Assembly: GCF_001277175.1 (NCBI RefSeq)
Contig: NZ_CP012258.1
Coordinates: forward strand, 62,001 to 126,000
Source of the DNA: Cronobacter universalis NCTC 9529
GTDB lineage: Bacteria > Pseudomonadota > Gammaproteobacteria > Enterobacterales > Enterobacteriaceae
Direction: 5' to 3'
Length of the DNA: 64,000 nucleotides
Each line of letters starts with the position of its first letter. Position 1 is the stretch's first letter. Positions 7,453 through 17,032 of the stretch are shown here, piece by piece. A program made the translations under genes and the position numbers. Below the pieces are notes generated by a model. That model was given only the letters and a program-made list of their open reading frames with translations. It was not told the origin of the DNA and did no database searches.

Positions 7453-10167
7453 ATGGCAAAGCTCAATTCCAGAAACATGAATAACGCCGCAAAAAAACAG
7501 GCGGCGACGTTTTGCATCGAAACGGCGTCAGCGGAGCGCCACCAGGAGACATTAGCGCGGCTGGAAAGCAGCGAAAAAGGGCTGCTGGAAAAAGAGGCGC
7601 AGGCGCGCCTTGCCGCTTACGGCCCGAATGAAGTGGCGCATGACAACGCGCCGCCTGCGCTGGTGCAGCTGCTCCAGGCGTTCAATAACCCGTTTATCTA
7701 TGTGCTGATGGCGCTGGCGCTGATCAGCTTCTTTACCGATTACTGGTATCCGCTGCGCGCAGGGCAGGAGACCGATCTGACCGGCGTGATTATCATCGTC
7801 ACGATGGTGATGCTGAGCGGCCTGCTGCGCTTCTGGCAGGAGTTTCGCACCAATAAAGCGGCGCAGGCGCTGAAGTCGATGGTAAGCACCACGGCGACGG
7901 TGCTGCGCCGTACCGTCAGCAACCGCGACGGCGAGAAGCGCGAAATCCCGGTCGAAGATCTGGTGCCGGGCGATATCGTGTACCTCTCGGCAGGCGATCT
8001 CATCCCGGCGGATTTACGGCTTATCGCCTCACGGGATCTGTTCATCAGCCAGGCGATACTGAGCGGCGAGTCGCTGCCGGTGGAGAAATATGACGTCACC
8101 GGCCATGTGCAGGGTAAAGGCGCCGCCGCAGATGATATTCCCGACGACAACGCCAGCCTGCTGGAGCGGGGCAATATCTGCCTGATGGGCACCAATGTCG
8201 CGAGCGGAACCGCCTGCGGCGTGGTGGTGGCGACCGGCGCGAAAACGTATTTCGGATCGCTTGCGAAATCGCTTGTCGGCAACCGCACCCAGACGGCTTT
8301 TGATAAAGGCGTGAACAGCGTCAGCTGGCTGCTGATCCGCTTTATGCTGGTGATGGTGCCGGTAGTGCTGCTCATTAACGGCTTCACCAAAGGCGACTGG
8401 CTGGACGCCACGTTTTTCGCGCTGGCCGTCGCGGTGGGCCTGACGCCTGAAATGCTGCCGATGATTGTCAGCTCTAATCTGGCGAAGGGCGCCATTGTCA
8501 TGGCCCGTCGCAAGGTGATTGTAAAGCGCCTGAACGCCATACAGAATTTCGGCGCGATGGATGTGCTCTGCACCGATAAAACCGGCACGCTTACCCTGGA
8601 CACCATCGTTCTGGAAAAACATCTGGACTGCCACGGCCGCGACAGTCTGCATGTGCTGTCACTCGCCTGGCTGAACAGCGTCAACCTGAGCGGCTCGCGA
8701 AACCTGATGGACCAGGCGGTGCTGGCCTCCGGGCAGGCCACGCTTCCGGCGTCGGTGCACACCGGCTATTTCAAGATAGACGAACTGCCGTTTGATTTTG
8801 TGCGCCGCCGCGTCTCTGTGGTCGTGGAGCGCTATGGCGAGCATCAGCAGACGCTTATCTGCAAGGGCGCCGTTGAAGAGATGCTCTCTGTTTCGACGCA
8901 TATTCGCGAGGGCGACACGGTTTATGCGCTCGATGACGCGCGCCGCGACGCGTACCTGCGCTTAACGCGTCAGTACAATGCGCGGGGCTTCCGGGTGCTG
9001 GTGGTGGCGACCCGCGAACTGCCACAGACAGGGCTGGATCATCCGCTCTGCGTGGCGGACGAAAACGGGCTGATTATCGAAGGGATGCTGACATTTCTCG
9101 ACCCGCCGAAAGCGAGCGCGGCGCAGGCGATCGCTGCGCTCCATGAGCACGGCGTGACCGTGAAAGTCCTTACCGGCGATAACCCCCTGGTGGCGGCCTG
9201 TATCTGCGAGGAGGTGGGGATCGCCCGTCGCGAGACCCTCACAGGCGATCAAATTGACGACATGGACGAGACGCAGCTTGCTGAGGCGGTTGAGCGCTGC
9301 GCGATTTTCGCGAAGCTGACGCCGCTGCAGAAATCCCGCATTCTGCGGGCGCTGCAAAATAACGGTCACACGGTCGGGTTTCTGGGCGACGGCATTAATG
9401 ATGCGCCCGCCCTGCGGGATGCGGATGTCGGGATTTCAGTCGACAGCGCGGCGGATATCGCCAAAGAGTCGTCGGACATCATTTTGCTGGAAAAAGATCT
9501 GATGGTGCTGGAGCAGGGGGTGCTGACCGGGCGCGAGACCTTCGGCAATATCATCAAATACCTGAACATGACCGCCAGCTCTAACTTCGGCAATGTCTTT
9601 TCGGTGCTGGTGGCGAGCGCGTTTCTGCCGTTCCTGCCGATGCTGGCCATTCATCTGCTGGTGCAGAACCTGATGTACGACATTTCGCAGCTTTCGCTGC
9701 CGTGGGATCGCATGGATAAGGAGTTTCTGCGTCAGCCGCGTAAATGGGATGCGCAGAATATTAAGCGCTTTATGATCTGGATGGGGCCGACCTCGTCGCT
9801 GTTCGATATGGCGACCTTTGCGGTGATGTGGTTTGTGTTTGCCGCCAACTCGCCCGCGGCGCAGTCGCTCTTTCAGTCCGGCTGGTTTGTGGAGGGCCTG
9901 CTGTCGCAGACGCTGGTGGTGCATATGCTGCGTACCCGGAAAATCCCGTTTATCCAGAGCCGCGCCGCGCTGCCGGTGCTGATAACCACAGGGATCGTGA
10001 TGGCGATCGGCATCGCCATTCCGTTCTCGCCGCTCGGCCATATGATTGGCCTGGTGCCGCTGCCGTGGGCGTATTTCCCGTGGCTGGCGGGGATTCTTTT
10101 CACCTATTGCGTGGTCGTGCAGGCCATGAAACGGTTGTACATCCGCAAATTCGGACAGTGGTTCTGA
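7453..10167 (+). CDS. mgtB: Magnesium-importing P-type ATPase MgtB
   Basis: 904-residue P3B-type ATPase that brings Mg2+ into the cytoplasm with its gradient under Mg starvation. The phosphorylation motif is at D375 (CTDKTGTLT); the actuator loop reads SGESLPVEK, and GDGINDAPA marks the hinge of the phosphorylation domain. Ten membrane segments can be drawn. Sequence stretches such as PPALVQLLQAFNNPFIYVLM and the C-terminus RKFGQWF match Salmonella MgtB rather than MgtA. Unlike the Salmonella mgtCBR operon, no mgtC lies ahead of it and no mgtR was recognised after it. Expression is probably governed by PhoP and by the 5-prime leader. Confidence 0.92.
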   Translation: MAKLNSRNMNNAAKKQAATFCIETASAERHQETLARLESSEKGLLEKEAQARLAAYGPNEVAHDNAPPALVQLLQAFNNPFIYVLMALALISFFTDYWYPLRAGQETDLTGVIIIVTMVMLSGLLRFWQEFRTNKAAQALKSMVSTTATVLRRTVSNRDGEKREIPVEDLVPGDIVYLSAGDLIPADLRLIASRDLFISQAILSGESLPVEKYDVTGHVQGKGAAADDIPDDNASLLERGNICLMGTNVASGTACGVVVATGAKTYFGSLAKSLVGNRTQTAFDKGVNSVSWLLIRFMLVMVPVVLLINGFTKGDWLDATFFALAVAVGLTPEMLPMIVSSNLAKGAIVMARRKVIVKRLNAIQNFGAMDVLCTDKTGTLTLDTIVLEKHLDCHGRDSLHVLSLAWLNSVNLSGSRNLMDQAVLASGQATLPASVHTGYFKIDELPFDFVRRRVSVVVERYGEHQQTLICKGAVEEMLSVSTHIREGDTVYALDDARRDAYLRLTRQYNARGFRVLVVATRELPQTGLDHPLCVADENGLIIEGMLTFLDPPKASAAQAIAALHEHGVTVKVLTGDNPLVAACICEEVGIARRETLTGDQIDDMDETQLAEAVERCAIFAKLTPLQKSRILRALQNNGHTVGFLGDGINDAPALRDADVGISVDSAADIAKESSDIILLEKDLMVLEQGVLTGRETFGNIIKYLNMTASSNFGNVFSVLVASAFLPFLPMLAIHLLVQNLMYDISQLSLPWDRMDKEFLRQPRKWDAQNIKRFMIWMGPTSSLFDMATFAVMWFVFAANSPAAQSLFQSGWFVEGLLSQTLVVHMLRTRKIPFIQSRAALPVLITTGIVMAIGIAIPFSPLGHMIGLVPLPWAYFPWLAGILFTYCVVVQAMKRLYIRKFGQWF

Positions 10168-10180
10168 CCTATCAACCAAC

Positions 10181-10200
10181 AAAGGGGCCCTGGCCCCTTT
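10181..10200 (+). terminator. Hairpin after mgtB
   Basis: AAAGGGGCC pairs with GGCCCCTTT around a tiny loop 13 bp after the mgtB stop codon. The T-run comes only from the end of the stem (CCCCTTTGTC), so strength is uncertain. Confidence 0.65.
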
Positions 10201-10373
10201 GTCGTTATCCGCGCGTCGTTGCGTTTATTTACGTTTTATCTCCCGCGAACTTCGAATTCAGCGCCTGATTTCTATATCATTCAGCCCCTGTTTGCGCCCT
10301 GTGCGTTTTCTCTTAACCGGCCTGCGAAAACGGCTTCGGTACATTCTTAATCCATTAAGCTGAAATATAAACA

Positions 10374-11630
10374 ATGACAATATCAACCACCACGGACAGC
10401 GGCCTGCCGGCCCGTACCGCCTGGACATTCAGAGATACCCTCTGGATGCTGGGCGTCTACGGCGCCACCGTCGGCGCGGGAACCCTGTTTCTTCCTGTTG
10501 AAATCGGCACGCGCGGCCCGCTGGTTTTTCTTCTGCTGCTGGTGCTGGGCATTCCCCTCTCGCTGGTGCCGCATGTCCTGATCTGCCGCGTGTTTATGCG
10601 CGACAACCAGCCGGATGACGGCACGCTGCCACTGTTTGGCGCGTTTTTCGGCGCGAAGGGCAGAGCGGCAATTCGAGTTTTCTTCTGCGTCGCGCATTTT
10701 CCGGTCACGCTGGTTTATGCCATCTCACTGGTCAACGCGCTCTCAGATTATCTGGTCAATCGCCTGCATGTCGCCCCGGTGAACCGCGCGCTGCTGGCGT
10801 TTATCGTGGTGGCGGGACTCTTCCTGGCGCTCAGTAAAGGCCGCGATAAAGTGGTCAGCATGATGGGCGCGCTGGCGCTGCCGTTTGCGCTGTCGCTGCT
10901 GCTGATAGCGGTTATCCAGATCCCCGCCTGGAGCCTGGCGAATTTCAGCCTGCCGCTGATCCCGGCAGGCGAGCCTGCGGGTGACGCGTTTAAAAATATC
11001 TGGCTGACGCTGCCGCTTATCTCCTTCGCGCTCTGCTCCGCGCCGCTGATTGCGCCGCTGGCGTCGTACTATCGTGAAAGCGGCCACGGCGGCGAAGTGA
11101 AATCGGTGCGGGTGGTACGTGTGGCGTATGCGCTGATTATTTTCAGCATCGTGTTCTTTGTGCTGAGCTGTCTTCTGGCGAATCCGCCGGCCGTCTTTGC
11201 CAGAGCGAAAGCGGAAAACCTCAATATGCTCTCGGTGATGCAGAGCCAGGGCGGCCTGGATCTGCTGTTTATCCTCGCGCCGTTTATCGCCATCGTCGGG
11301 ATGACCAAATCGTTCCTCGGCGTGTGCCTGCCGGTGGCGGAAACCATCACGGCGCTGGTGGCCGAGCGCGCTGGCATGAAGAAACATGCGAAGACGCTCG
11401 CGTTCCTGGCGATGTTTGTGGTGACATTTGGCGTGGTGGATCTTAACCCGGACGTGATCACGCTGATTGAAACCGTCTGCGGGCCGCTGACCGCCATCTT
11501 CCTGTTCCTGATCCCGACGTACCTGATTTACACCCGCGATGCGCTGCGCTCGCTGCGCGGCCCTACGGCTATCGTGGTGGCCACCGGCGGCCTGTTGACG
11601 GTTTCCGCGCTGCTTTACAGTACGTTCTGA
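10374..11630 (+). CDS. HAAAP-family amino-acid permease (SdaC/YhjV-like)
   Basis: 418 residues with about eleven hydrophobic segments, belonging to the hydroxy/aromatic amino acid permease family of proton or sodium symporters. The N-terminal motif DTLWMLGVYGATVGAGTLFLP is characteristic of the SdaC/TdcC/YhaO/YhjV group. The substrate cannot be read from the sequence; serine, threonine or an aromatic amino acid are the family options. No catabolic gene is adjacent. There is no strong ribosome site before the ATG at 10374, but the motif begins too close to allow a much later start. Confidence 0.8.
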   Translation: MTISTTTDSGLPARTAWTFRDTLWMLGVYGATVGAGTLFLPVEIGTRGPLVFLLLLVLGIPLSLVPHVLICRVFMRDNQPDDGTLPLFGAFFGAKGRAAIRVFFCVAHFPVTLVYAISLVNALSDYLVNRLHVAPVNRALLAFIVVAGLFLALSKGRDKVVSMMGALALPFALSLLLIAVIQIPAWSLANFSLPLIPAGEPAGDAFKNIWLTLPLISFALCSAPLIAPLASYYRESGHGGEVKSVRVVRVAYALIIFSIVFFVLSCLLANPPAVFARAKAENLNMLSVMQSQGGLDLLFILAPFIAIVGMTKSFLGVCLPVAETITALVAERAGMKKHAKTLAFLAMFVVTFGVVDLNPDVITLIETVCGPLTAIFLFLIPTYLIYTRDALRSLRGPTAIVVATGGLLTVSALLYSTF

Positions 11631-11660
11631 TACCGCGCTTTTGCCTTCTTTCCTCTGACA

Positions 11661-11683
11661 ACCCTGCTCCGGCAGGGTTTTTT
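11661..11683 (+). terminator. Rho-independent terminator after the HAAAP permease
   Basis: ACCCTGC (11661-11667) pairs with GCAGGGT (11672-11678) with a four-base loop and is followed by a T-run. Confidence 0.85.
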
Positions 11684-12196
11684 CCGTTTGGCGCACGTTG
11701 CCGTTTACGTCGACATGAATCACTTTAAAAAAATAACCGAACAAATTACCTCTTTATTGTGGTAATTAATACTAAGGAAAATCTTAATTCAACGCTTCAG
11801 GGTATGAGGAATAACTTATTTATCGATAAATATTTCGACAGTTGACGACATTAAGATTTTTGCCTATCTTCACACTTAATTAAATTTTAGCACCGCTTAA
11901 CTATTAATGGTTTCTGATGTTAAGCGCGCCACACTTTCTTGTTATGTCTGAAAGGCGGCGTGAGATCCAGAAACATAACGGGGTAGTCAACGAGACGCTG
12001 TTGTAATCGTAACGTGCAGAAAGAAAAGATAAAAACGCCGGGATGTGACTCCCGCGGCGTCGGGTAAGCCGTGCCCGTTAACTGACATCACTATTATTCC
12101 CGTGCCCATTTTACCGCAGCGTTATTCAACGCCTTTTTCAGCGATGAATGAGGGCGGGATTATTACATTCGTAATTACACGCTTAAGGAAAATAAA
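11684..12196. other. Intergenic region, no gene seen
   Basis: About 510 bp, AT-rich in its first half, with no convincing frame. It contains a GC-rich imperfect hairpin around 12034-12060 (ACGCCGGGA ... TCCCGCGGCGT). The last 15 bp carry the AAGGAAA ribosome site of the following AAA+ gene. Confidence 0.5.
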
Positions 12197-12967
12197 ATGA
12201 CACCACCTAACAATTTGTTCACGATTGAGCCGCAACATGACAGAAAAGCGTTTTATTCACAGTTAAAAGAGCACGGCATTCATGCCAGCGATTTGATGGG
12301 GATGCTCGCCTGCGGCAATATTCCGCCAGTGATGTACCGGGAATCAGAAATCCTCTCTGCGCTGGCGATCCTGTCATGCCGTAATACCAACAGTCTGGTG
12401 GTATCCGGCAATGAGGGCGTCGGAAAGTCCTGTTTTGTACGCAATCTTTCCCGCTATCTGTTACAGATCCAGCCGGGCTGCCATCTGGCGGAAATTAATA
12501 TGGTGTCGCTGTATGCCGGTAATACCAGTCAGGAAGAGGTCGGAAAAAAGCTGGCGCTGGCGGTTGAGCTGGCCGAGCGGCATAAGGTCATTCTGTATCT
12601 CGATGGCACGCACGCGTTCACTGGGGAAAATGGTCAGTTGTCGCCGGGGATGCGTGTTCTCAACTCGCTCAGGCCGTATCTGATGACGCCATTCCGCTGC
12701 ATTATTTCCGCCCCGTGCGAGGCGACGGAAACCCTGAAAAGTGACGCTACCTATAAAAAACGCTTCCGGTTTATTACGCTCTGCTCGCTCAATGACATGC
12801 AAAAGAAAAACGTGATCCTGCAACGTTTCGGGAATTCGCCTTTTATTGAGGACGCCCTGGCGGAGTCGGGCGGCGAAACGCGGGAATTACATCAGCTGAT
12901 TGAAAATATCGATTATCTTCAGTCGCTGGAGCGCGTGAAAGCGAAGCTGGAATTTGCCGAAGCCTGA
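12197..12967 (+). CDS. Stand-alone AAA+ domain protein resembling Clp NBD1, altered Walker B
   Basis: 256 residues that look like a single Clp/ClpV-type nucleotide-binding domain without the rest of the unfoldase. Walker A is intact (GNEGVGKS, residues 71-78), and the segment EINMVSLYAGNTSQEEVGKKL corresponds to the substrate-loop region of NBD1. The Walker B region reads VILYLDGTHAF, so the catalytic glutamate of the usual DEAH is glycine (G137). A possible arginine-finger region KKRFRF is near 187-192. This predicts ATP binding with poor hydrolysis, perhaps a regulatory or decoy partner. No peptidase, ClpV or secretion gene is adjacent. A good AAGGAAA site supports the start. Confidence 0.7.
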   Translation: MTPPNNLFTIEPQHDRKAFYSQLKEHGIHASDLMGMLACGNIPPVMYRESEILSALAILSCRNTNSLVVSGNEGVGKSCFVRNLSRYLLQIQPGCHLAEINMVSLYAGNTSQEEVGKKLALAVELAERHKVILYLDGTHAFTGENGQLSPGMRVLNSLRPYLMTPFRCIISAPCEATETLKSDATYKKRFRFITLCSLNDMQKKNVILQRFGNSPFIEDALAESGGETRELHQLIENIDYLQSLERVKAKLEFAEA

Positions 12968-13263
12968 TCGCGCCGCGCCTCTTTTCGTGGCCGTTTTTAT
13001 TGCGCAATGATGCCGCCATCACATAACCGTTTAAGATTTAACTTATCTCTTAAGTTTGCCTTAAGGTTCATGCGCTACGATAGCATCATCAGGAAAAGGG
13101 GCACGTTCGCCATTATTCTGTTTACGGGTCGCCACGATGTCGGGCGGCCCTCTTTTTTTGCCTGGATTCCTGCCCATTCTCCCTTCGCTTTGATCTTACT
13201 GCCATTACTCGTTTCGCTTATCCCGCTCCGTTTGCGTTAAGAAAATTTAATGAAGGGCACGCA

Positions 13264-13290
13264 TAAGGCTTCCTGGATAGTTGCCGATAG
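13264..13290 (+). promoter_or_regulatory. FliA (sigma28) promoter of the first chemoreceptor gene
   Basis: TAAGGCTT (13264-13271), an 11-bp spacer and GCCGATAG (13283-13290) match the flagellar class III consensus TAAAGTTT-N11-GCCGATAA at 6/8 and 7/8 positions. It lies 47 bp upstream of the ATG at 13338 and would be destroyed as a promoter if translation began at 13281. Confidence 0.75.
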
Positions 13291-13337
13291 TTAGCAAATA
13301 TATCCCGCCTTTCTGGCGGCGTCTGGAGATAAACATA

Positions 13338-15284
13338 ATGACCAGTAAGCTCTCTCCCGGAAGAAAGCTTAAGACCAAAACCCTGATGCTGTTATCTATT
13401 TTCATTACGATAACCGCAGGTTTTGGCATTACGATGGGTTTACTGCTCTGGCAATCGATGTCGCAGCAGGAATATGTCGCGAAAAAACACCTGCAACAAA
13501 TTGCGCAAACGGAAACCCTTGAGGTGAGCCGTCGCCTGGATTCGGCGTTAACCGCCGCGCGCGATGTCGGCATCAGCGCCTGGGCGCTGCATGAGTCCGG
13601 GCTTAAGGATCGCAAAGGGCTGGAGCAGTTGTTAGTCAGCTTCTTGCGCGCGCATGATGATTTTTTATCGATGTCGCTGACTTTCGAGCCCAACGCGTTT
13701 GACGGAAGCGACGCCACATTTGCCGGGCAGGCGGGCCAGGATCCGAACGGACGCTACGCGCGTTATGTGGACCGCGACAGCGCAGGCAACCCGGCGCTGC
13801 ATAATCTGGTGGATTATGAAACTCCCGGCAGCGGTGATTATTACGTGCTTCCGCGCCAGCGGCAGAAAGATGTCATCCTCGAGCCTTATATCTACCCCTA
13901 CAACGGCGTGGATGTGATGCTCACGTCGATTGCGGCGCCTGTCGTACGCGACGGTAAATTCCAGGGCTCGGTGACCGCTGATTTCTCGCTCGAAACGCTG
14001 CAAAAAATGGTGGGCGCGATCAAACCCTGGGATGGCGTTGGCTATGCGCTGCTCCTCTCGGCTGACAATAAAGTGATCTCCGCGCCGGATAAAGCGACCA
14101 TCGGCAAGCCTTATAAGGGCACCGTGACGGGCCGCGAGGTGATTCGCTATGACGATCCGGTGCTGGGCGAACCGGCGTTTATCACCTGGAACACGATTGC
14201 CGTGGGCAACAGCGGCACGCCGTGGAAGCTGGCGGTGGTCACGCCGGTGAGCGTGGTGATGGCCGAAGCCTGGCAGGGGCTTATCAATGCCCTTATTCTG
14301 ATGGTGCTGAGCATCGCGGTCGTGAGCCTGGTGGTGGCGCTGGTCTTCACCCGTAAGGTGGCGCGCCCGGTGGGCGGCGAACCGCTGGAGGCGTCGGAAA
14401 TCGCGCTCTCTGTCGCGCATGGCAACCTGAATAACGCGATTCCGGTACAGCAGGGCGATACCAGCAGCATCTTCTATGCGTTAAGTGCGATGCAGGCGCG
14501 GCTGCGCGACATTGTCGGCGATATCAGCGATGCCAGTCATTCCGTGCGCGCCGGCAGCAGTGAAATCGCCGCGGGCAATACCGATCTGGCATCCCGCACC
14601 GAAGAGCAGGCAGCCGCGATTGTCGAGACGGCCGCCAGCATGGAAGAGATTTCCGCGACGGTGAAAAACAACGCCGAGAGCGCCGGCCGCGCGATTGTGC
14701 TGACGGAGAAAGCGAAGGATATCGCGGGCGCGGGTGAAGCGCTGGTGGAGCGCGTGGTGCATGTGATGTCGCAGGTGGATGAGAGCTCGCAGAAAATCAG
14801 CGACATCACCAGCATCATCGACAGCATCGCCTTCCAGACCAACATCCTGGCGCTGAACGCCGCGGTGGAAGCGGCGCGCGCCGGTGAGCAGGGGCGCGGC
14901 TTCGCGGTCGTCGCCGGTGAAGTGCGCACGCTCGCCAGCCGCAGCGCGAACGCGGCGAAAGAGATCTCTCAGCTTATTACGGAATCGACCGGCCGCGTCG
15001 GGCAGGGCGTGACGCTGGTGAACGAAACCGGCGCCACGATGAAACAGATCATCGACGCGGTGACCAGCGTACACCTGGCGATTAACGAAATCGTGCGGGC
15101 GCTGGATGAGCAGACCCGCGGGGTGGATCAGATAAGCGTGGCGGTGAATCAGATGGACAGCGTGACCCAGCAGAACGCCTCGCTGGTGCAGCAGGTTTCC
15201 GCGGCGGCGATGTCGCTTGAGGAGCAGGCGAAGGCGCTGGAAACCGCGCTGGCGTTCTTCAGTACCCGCCAGCAGATGGCCTGA
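13338..15284 (+). CDS. Methyl-accepting chemotaxis protein, Cache-type sensor
   Basis: 648-residue chemoreceptor. A first membrane segment (about 14-36) and a second (about 312-335, ending [12 protein letters not shown]) enclose a large periplasmic domain that looks like a double Cache domain ([18 protein letters not shown]). The cytoplasmic part has a HAMP region and the conserved signalling tip [20 protein letters not shown]. The C-terminus ends STRQQMA and lacks the CheR/CheB-binding pentapeptide, so adaptation would depend on other receptors. The start at 13338 has GGAG seven bases upstream. Ligand unknown; Cache receptors often sense amino or organic acids. Confidence 0.9.
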   Translation: MTSKLSPGRKLKTKTLMLLSIFITITAGFGITMGLLLWQSMSQQEYVAKKHLQQIAQTETLEVSRRLDSALTAARDVGISAWALHESGLKDRKGLEQLLVSFLRAHDDFLSMSLTFEPNAFDGSDATFAGQAGQDPNGRYARYVDRDSAGNPALHNLVDYETPGSGDYYVLPRQRQKDVILEPYIYPYNGVDVMLTSIAAPVVRDGKFQGSVTADFSLETLQKMVGAIKPWDGVGYALLLSADNKVISAPDKATIGKPYKGTVTGREVIRYDDPVLGEPAFITWNTIAVGNSGTPWKLAVVTPVSVVMAEAWQGLINALILMVLSIAVVSLVVALVFTRKVARPVGGEPLEASEIALSVAHGNLNNAIPVQQGDTSSIFYALSAMQARLRDIVGDISDASHSVRAGSSEIAAGNTDLASRTEEQAAAIVETAASMEEISATVKNNAESAGRAIVLTEKAKDIAGAGEALVERVVHVMSQVDESSQKISDITSIIDSIAFQTNILALNAAVEAARAGEQGRGFAVVAGEVRTLASRSANAAKEISQLITESTGRVGQGVTLVNETGATMKQIIDAVTSVHLAINEIVRALDEQTRGVDQISVAVNQMDSVTQQNASLVQQVSAAAMSLEEQAKALETALAFFSTRQQMA

Positions 15285-15305
15285 CGGCGGAACGCCACAG
15301 ACCCG

Positions 15306-15337
15306 CCGCGCAGGGTTCGCCCTGTGCGGTTTTTTTA
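15306..15337 (+). terminator. Rho-independent terminator after the first chemoreceptor gene
   Basis: CCGCGCAGGG pairs with CCCTGTGCGG (one G-T pair) across a short TTCG loop and is followed by seven T. The UUCG-type loop makes it very stable. Confidence 0.9.
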
Positions 15338-15459
15338 CTTCCGTTTGCCCTGCTTAATGCACGCCCGCACTGCCTGCGCAACCCCTTGATCTGGTATGTA
15401 TTAACCCTGTATAGCGAGGGGTAATATTCATACGTTCAATACACTTTCAGGAAGAACCC

Positions 15460-15861
15460 ATGATGCGTTATGGAGTTGTAGTGGTGGCTGTGGCCGCGGT
15501 ATTAACCGGGTGTGCGACCCGAACGTCGCCGGAAATACATGCGCGGCACTATGTCCTGCAGGGAATGGAGTCGCACGACGCGAATTTGAGAGTGGATAAA
15601 GCCGGGAGCATCGCCGCGTTTATGCCTGCCTTTACCAGCGTCTACAATCAGGGCAAAGCGGATAAAGCGCAGGGGCGTGATGCCGCCTGGGCAGAGCGTC
15701 AGGCTAAAGCTTACCGCGAGAACGCCTGCGGCATACAAACCACCAGCGAATTCGCGAACCATCGCGGCCAGTTCTCAGATGACAACACCAGCCCGCGCGA
15801 AAAGCGGATGCTGGGCGACGATCTGGCGCAGACCTATCTGGATGGGTTTTACGGCCGGTAG
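15460..15861 (+). CDS. Small lipoprotein (Exc2-like)
   Basis: 133 residues with a lipoprotein signal peptide and lipobox LTG-C18. The mature part (SPEIHARHYVLQG, then a Gln/Lys-rich stretch with QGKADKAQGRDAAWAERQAKAY) resembles enterobacterial lipoproteins annotated as Exc2 family after the ColE1-type exclusion protein; that resemblance is from memory and is weak. An AGGAAG site precedes the ATG. No function can be assigned from context, since it lies between a chemoreceptor gene and a convergent second lipoprotein. Confidence 0.6.
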   Translation: MMRYGVVVVAVAAVLTGCATRTSPEIHARHYVLQGMESHDANLRVDKAGSIAAFMPAFTSVYNQGKADKAQGRDAAWAERQAKAYRENACGIQTTSEFANHRGQFSDDNTSPREKRMLGDDLAQTYLDGFYGR

Positions 15862-15890
15862 GGTTTATGCGCTGCGGCGGGATTGATAAG

Positions 15891-15914
15891 CAGGCCGGTT
15901 CTCCGGCCTGTTTT
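15891..15914. terminator. Shared terminator between convergent lipoprotein genes
   Basis: CAGGCCGG (15891-15898) pairs perfectly with CCGGCCTG (15903-15910) around TTCT and is followed by TTTT on the plus strand. Confidence 0.8.
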
Positions 15915-15928
15915 GACGGCGCCTGAGA

Positions 15929-16348
15929 TCAGTAAGCGGTCACCGAAATCATACATCCGAAATCTTTGGAGATATTGGTGATGGTGCCATCCACTTTCAG
16001 TCGCTGCCCTTCATTCAGGGCATTCATATCCGGATAACCGCTGACGGCCACCGTATTGCTGCCGACCTTCAGCAGGAAAAATTCCTCAGTGACAAAGTTA
16101 TTGTCATGCAGATGGACTATCCCTTCTGTTGTCATGCCCAGCCCGTTAAAGGTCTGATTTGCGCGGCCAGGGTTTTTATTGGCTTCGGCGCAAATCTGGC
16201 TGACGGATTTGTCCGTCTTCTGAAGCGGAGTTTTTAACCCTTTGTTAATGCTGGCGAGGCCTGAGTTTAACGCGCCCAGACCATCGTTAAGCTGCGCGCA
16301 GCCTGAGAGAAGAAGGGCAGAAAGCAGTACGGCATATCCGGTTTTCAT
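15929..16348 (-). CDS. Lipoprotein with possible OB-fold domain
   Basis: 139 residues from the ATG at 16348, beginning MKTGYAVLLSALLLSGC with a lipobox at C17. A GTG three codons upstream is also open, but AGAG is better spaced for the ATG. A helical linker with repeats of GLGALNSGLASINKGLKTP is followed by a compact beta-rich part (LLKVGSNTVAVSGYP ... GQRLKVDGTITNISKDFGC) that looks like a small OB-type fold. Unknown function; probably anchored in the outer membrane facing the periplasm. Confidence 0.6.
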   Translation of the reverse strand: MKTGYAVLLSALLLSGCAQLNDGLGALNSGLASINKGLKTPLQKTDKSVSQICAEANKNPGRANQTFNGLGMTTEGIVHLHDNNFVTEEFFLLKVGSNTVAVSGYPDMNALNEGQRLKVDGTITNISKDFGCMISVTAY

Positions 16349-16652
16349 AATCGTCACTCTTCGAAACTATTTTCCATAAATATCAACCGGATAATAACAT
16401 ATTCATCACCTTTTAAGGGCGGAGTGCCATTTCTGGTAGGGGAGAGCGATTCTGGCAACAGCAGCGACACCCTCACGGTTAACAGGCGATACAGAACCCG
16501 TAATCCGGCATGACGGAAGCGTTAAAGATGAGCAAGGCGATCGTGGTAGCTATTAGTTTTGTATTTCTTTAGATAAGGCGAACGCGCCGCTACGTAAGTG
16601 GCCTTTTCTGTACTGCTCTTTGTGGGGTGAAAGCTATTAAAAAAACCACTAC

Positions 16653-16854
16653 TAGTTACAACATACATATGGGCGACGTGCTTTTGCACCGGCAGCCGCC
16701 ACGCGGTTCTGAACCATTACAGTCCCTTCCGGCCGTGGTTGCGGCGTCAGATTCGTTCCTGAAACCACAGAGCGCGTAACTACCCATTGCCGGGCCGCCC
16801 GCGCCCGCCCGGAGGGCGGGTAAACCTGATTCGCTTTATTGTATGTTGTAACTA
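16653..16854. repeat. Element of about 200 bp bounded by a perfect 15-bp inverted repeat
   Basis: TAGTTACAACATACA at 16653-16667 is exactly complementary to TGTATGTTGTAACTA at 16840-16854. The enclosed 172 bp carries no gene and contains GC-rich complementary stretches (CGCCCGCCC ... GGGCGGG near 16802-16820). The layout is that of a miniature inverted-repeat element or a long-stem structured RNA; no clear target duplication flanks it. The whole gene-free stretch is 16349-17032, and its right part also holds palindromes such as CTGCGGATCCGCAG near 16870-16883. Confidence 0.5.
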
Positions 16855-17032
16855 CACCGCCAGGCGGCTCCTGCGGATCCGCAGGCCGGAGATACGGGCT
16901 GACTGCGTCAGCCCCACTCCGCAGGTGTAGACAATCGCTGTAGCCGCTGTGAGGGGCGGTCTGGCAGAGGTAAAACGCGTTAACCTGCGCGGTCAGCCAT
17001 GACAGTGAGCCTCGTTATCATTTGATAATCGC

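Noticed and set aside
7453..10167. Calling the Mg ATPase MgtA
   Set aside because: N-terminal PPALVQLLQAFNNPFIY and the C-terminal FGQWF match MgtB rather than MgtA as I know them.
10743..11744. 333-codon open frame opposite the amino-acid permease
   Set aside because: Extremely His/Gln/Arg-rich antisense product of a membrane-protein gene; no ribosome site or family signature.
13007..13240. 77-codon open frame between the AAA+ and chemoreceptor genes
   Set aside because: No ribosome site; composition does not look like a protein and it runs into the promoter region.
13281..13337. Upstream start of the first chemoreceptor
   Set aside because: It would overlap the sigma28 promoter; the ATG at 13338 has a GGAG site and a typical receptor N-terminus.
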